From Chloracidobacterium sp. (GTDB lineage: Bacteria > Acidobacteriota > Blastocatellia > Pyrinomonadales > Pyrinomonadaceae), in contig JADJWP010000002.1 in assembly GCA_016716305.1 (NCBI GenBank), forward strand, positions 1,052,501 to 1,116,500: a DNA stretch of 64,000 nt. Direction: 5' to 3'. Of this stretch, positions 62,261-64,000 are shown piece after piece (positions within the stretch are counted from its first letter, which is position 1; every line of letters starts with the position of its first letter). The notes under the pieces were generated by a model. The model worked only from the letters and a program-made list of their open reading frames with translations, ran no database searches and was not told the origin of the DNA. The translations under genes and the position numbers were made by a program.

Positions 62261-63313
62261 ATGAAACCTAATTTGTTGAGCCTTTTTGCTGTCTTCTTGG
62301 TACTTTTTTGCGCGGCGTCGGTCTTTGGCCAGGAAACCGAAGAACGGGTCGTTGACGAGGTTGTCGCGCAGGTGAATGAGGGCGTTATCACGTTGTCGCG
62401 TATCAAACGTGAGATGAAAGCGATAATTGCGGCTGAGGTTGAACAAGGTAAATCACGCGAGGAAGCCGAAAAGCGTGTGAACGAACGCCAAGGCGAATTG
62501 ATCGCAAATCTAATCAATGAAGAACTTCTCGTCCAAAAAGCGAAAGAATTGGGCCTTGAACGCGAGATCGAGGGAAATGTTAATCAGCGCTTTCTTCAGA
62601 TCATGCAGCAATACAATATGAAGACGCTTGATGCGCTCTATACCGAAATGCGTCGAACCGGCGTAGAGCCGGATGAGATCCGCGAGTTGTGGCGTAAACA
62701 GGCGACCCGTGAGATCGTTTTGCAGCAAGAGGTTCAGCGAAAAGTTTACTGGGAGGCCACCAGCAAGGATCTAAAGGATTATTTCGAAAAGAACAAAGCT
62801 AAGTTCACCAAGCCTGAAACGGTAACACTCAGCGAGATATTTCTTAGTTTTGCCGGCAATACCGAGGCGGCCGTTAGGGAAAAGGCCGCTCGGATCGTCA
62901 AGGAACTTCGTGCAGGAGCGGACTTTAACAAGATGGTCGCCGAGAATTCTGACCGTGAGGGTGCGGCGAAGACAAACGGAAAGGTCGACACCTTCAAGGT
63001 CAGCGACCTGGAGGAGAAATTCGCAACCGCGATAAAGGACGTGAAAGCCGGTGGAATTACAGAACCTATCGAGATCGATCAGATCGGATTGACGATCTTG
63101 CGTGTGGATGAACGGACCGCGGCGAGCAGCGAGTCGCAGTTTGATGAGAGCGCGGTCCGATTGGCGATACTGAGTGAAAAAGCTCCCGAGGCCGGCAAAA
63201 AGTTCATGTCCTCGCTGCGAGAAGATTCTTATATCAAGATCAATGATACATATCGGCCGCTCGTCGCCCCGATCCTATTTTCTGAGGAGCGAAAAGAAAA
63301 GGCTGCTAATTAG
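62261..63313 (+). CDS. SurA-like periplasmic peptidyl-prolyl isomerase
   Basis: Protein of 350 residues with a signal peptide (about 1-23, CAASVFGQ). An N-terminal SurA-like chaperone region (DEVVAQVNEGVITLSRIKREM at 29-49, then LIANLINEELLVQKAKELGL) precedes one PpiC parvulin domain at about 175-275 (VTLSEIFLSFAGN, ADFNKMVAENSDREGAAKTNG, GITEPIEIDQIGLTILRV). It would help fold outer-membrane proteins. GGAG is eight bases upstream of the ATG. The S4 protein gene follows within 84 bases. Confidence 0.85.
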   Translation: MKPNLLSLFAVFLVLFCAASVFGQETEERVVDEVVAQVNEGVITLSRIKREMKAIIAAEVEQGKSREEAEKRVNERQGELIANLINEELLVQKAKELGLEREIEGNVNQRFLQIMQQYNMKTLDALYTEMRRTGVEPDEIRELWRKQATREIVLQQEVQRKVYWEATSKDLKDYFEKNKAKFTKPETVTLSEIFLSFAGNTEAAVREKAARIVKELRAGADFNKMVAENSDREGAAKTNGKVDTFKVSDLEEKFATAIKDVKAGGITEPIEIDQIGLTILRVDERTAASSESQFDESAVRLAILSEKAPEAGKKFMSSLREDSYIKINDTYRPLVAPILFSEERKEKAAN

Positions 63314-63396
63314 CAAGTTCATAGGAAAATTGATGACGACGCAGAAAGGCAAGGAGCCTGATTGTGTCGTCATTTTTATGCAGACCATTGATACCA

Positions 63397-63675
63397 ATGC
63401 GACTTGACCTATTTCTCAAAATCAGTCGCCTCATTCCGCGACGCTCGCTTGCACAGAGATTCTGCGATTCGGGTCAGATATTTGTGAACGGAATGGTCGC
63501 AAGATCTGCAAAAAATGTAAAGGCAGGTGATTTGATCGAGATCCGAGCGCGCGAGGAAATTAGGGTTTATCGCATAGAATCGGTCCCGATCTCAAAGCAG
63601 ATTTCAAAGGGTGACGCTGCAAACATTACCTTGCTGATTTCTCAGATTCGAAAAGAACAGATCCTATCTCCCTAA
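63397..63675 (+). CDS. S4-domain RNA-binding protein (RqcP/Hsp15-like)
   Basis: About 92 residues from the ATG at 63397 (MRLDLFLKISRLIPRRSLA). A GTG at 63364 is an alternative. The S4 fold is clear: RLDLFLKISRLIPRRSLAQRF, then GQIFVNGMVARSAKNVKAGDLIEI. Small single-domain S4 proteins of this kind include Hsp15, which binds stalled 50S subunits, and RqcP, a ribosome-quality-control factor. It shares the SurA-like gene's direction. Its last 12 bases overlap the convergent gene at the right edge. Confidence 0.85.
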   Translation: MRLDLFLKISRLIPRRSLAQRFCDSGQIFVNGMVARSAKNVKAGDLIEIRAREEIRVYRIESVPISKQISKGDAANITLLISQIRKEQILSP

Positions 63676-64000
63676 GATCTCCTTTATGGCAGACTGATAT
63701 ATCTCGACCCGGCGCTTTGCCCGTTTTATCTCCGGATGTTCGTCTTTATACGTCTTTGAAAGCTCCCAAAGTGCCGCCTCGAGCGAGACCTTCTTGATGA
63801 GTAGCTTGCCGAGGGCGAGGGTCAGTTTACCTGCCTCAACAGGTTTGACCGCCAAAAGTCGTTCCGCTTCGCCATTTACGAGCGAGAGTTCGTACTTAAG
63901 TTCGGAGACTTTTGGAAAGTCATCTGTATAGTCGATCAATAACGCCTCCAGCTCTGACTCTATCTCGGTCTTTCTGAGAACAACCTCAGCAAAGGCCGGC
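63664..64000 (-). CDS. Partial coiled-coil protein at the right window edge
   Basis: A minus-strand frame is open from the right edge to a stop at 63664, about 112 codons; the start lies beyond the window. The visible C-terminal part is strongly helical and charged (VVLRKTEIESELEALL, then ELSKTYKDEHPEIKRAKRRV), resembling the coiled-coil segment of chain-length-determinant or GumC-like proteins (Y.DEHP), but no family can be named with confidence. It converges on the S4 gene with a 12-base overlap. Confidence 0.55.
   Translation of the reverse strand, partial: PAFAEVVLRKTEIESELEALLIDYTDDFPKVSELKYELSLVNGEAERLLAVKPVEAGKLTLALGKLLIKKVSLEAALWELSKTYKDEHPEIKRAKRRVEIYQSAIKEILGR

Overview
The window looks like ordinary chromosome from an acidobacterium, most plausibly class Blastocatellia. 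This is an inference from gene content, not from a search. The main pointers are a very large Oar-type TonB-dependent receptor with an N-terminal carboxypeptidase-regulatory-like domain, a DUF5916 outer-membrane protein, many small secreted proteins and lipoproteins, a split imuA-imuB-dnaE2 cassette and moderate GC content. No rRNA, tRNA, CRISPR array, phage or insertion sequence was seen. Genes run in short alternating-strand operons, several of them separated by clear intrinsic terminators. Both ends cut a gene: glmM on the left and a coiled-coil protein on the right.

Layout. 1-5.1 kb: glmM (partial), a secreted SLT-type transglycosylase, a CYTH-like protein, a lipoprotein and an acyl-CoA dehydrogenase. 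5.2-9.0 kb: a nuclease-fold/TonB_C fusion, an exported M24 peptidase, then moeA-moaC for molybdenum cofactor. 9.1-13.9 kb: an M50-like membrane protease, an L,D-transpeptidase, a small protein and uvrA. 13.9-16.8 kb (minus strand): DUF2695, an MFS exporter and an AlbA_2 protein. 17.5-20.4 kb: folK-panB-panC (folate and pantothenate) and a redox-dead thioredoxin-like protein. 20.5-25.4 kb: maf, dciA-like, gatC, lipoprotein, gatA and a GGDEF-EAL protein. 25.7-35.2 kb (minus strand): an exported oligopeptidase B-like enzyme, citrate synthase, a GY-repeat/glycine-zipper protein, a DUF5916 barrel and a DUF4097 protein.

35.4-43.3 kb is the most coherent accessory block, all on the plus strand with short gaps or overlaps: a PHP-domain protein, a GT4 glycosyltransferase, a multi-pass membrane protein, a second GT4 enzyme, a MacB/FtsX-type permease, then btaA and btaB. 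The last two make the phosphorus-free betaine lipid DGTS. My reading is a membrane-lipid remodelling locus (glycolipid plus betaine lipid). BtaA/BtaB assignment is fairly strong. The link to the upstream genes is inference.

43.5-64 kb: the Oar-like receptor, an SRAP-family protein, the mutagenic repair operon imuA-imuB-dnaE2 (minus strand), an EamA transporter, a methyltransferase, a secreted protein, an oversized lysS, mfd, a small HExxH membrane protein, a SurA-like isomerase and an S4 RNA-binding protein. DNA repair is well represented (uvrA, mfd, imuA/imuB/dnaE2, SRAP). The oddest sequence in the window is in the imu operon. The N-terminal part of imuB has been replaced in frame by a mosaic of degenerate heptanucleotide repeats, dnaE2 carries a further in-frame heptad array of the same family, and a perfect 17-bp palindrome sits between the imuA promoter and its start codon.
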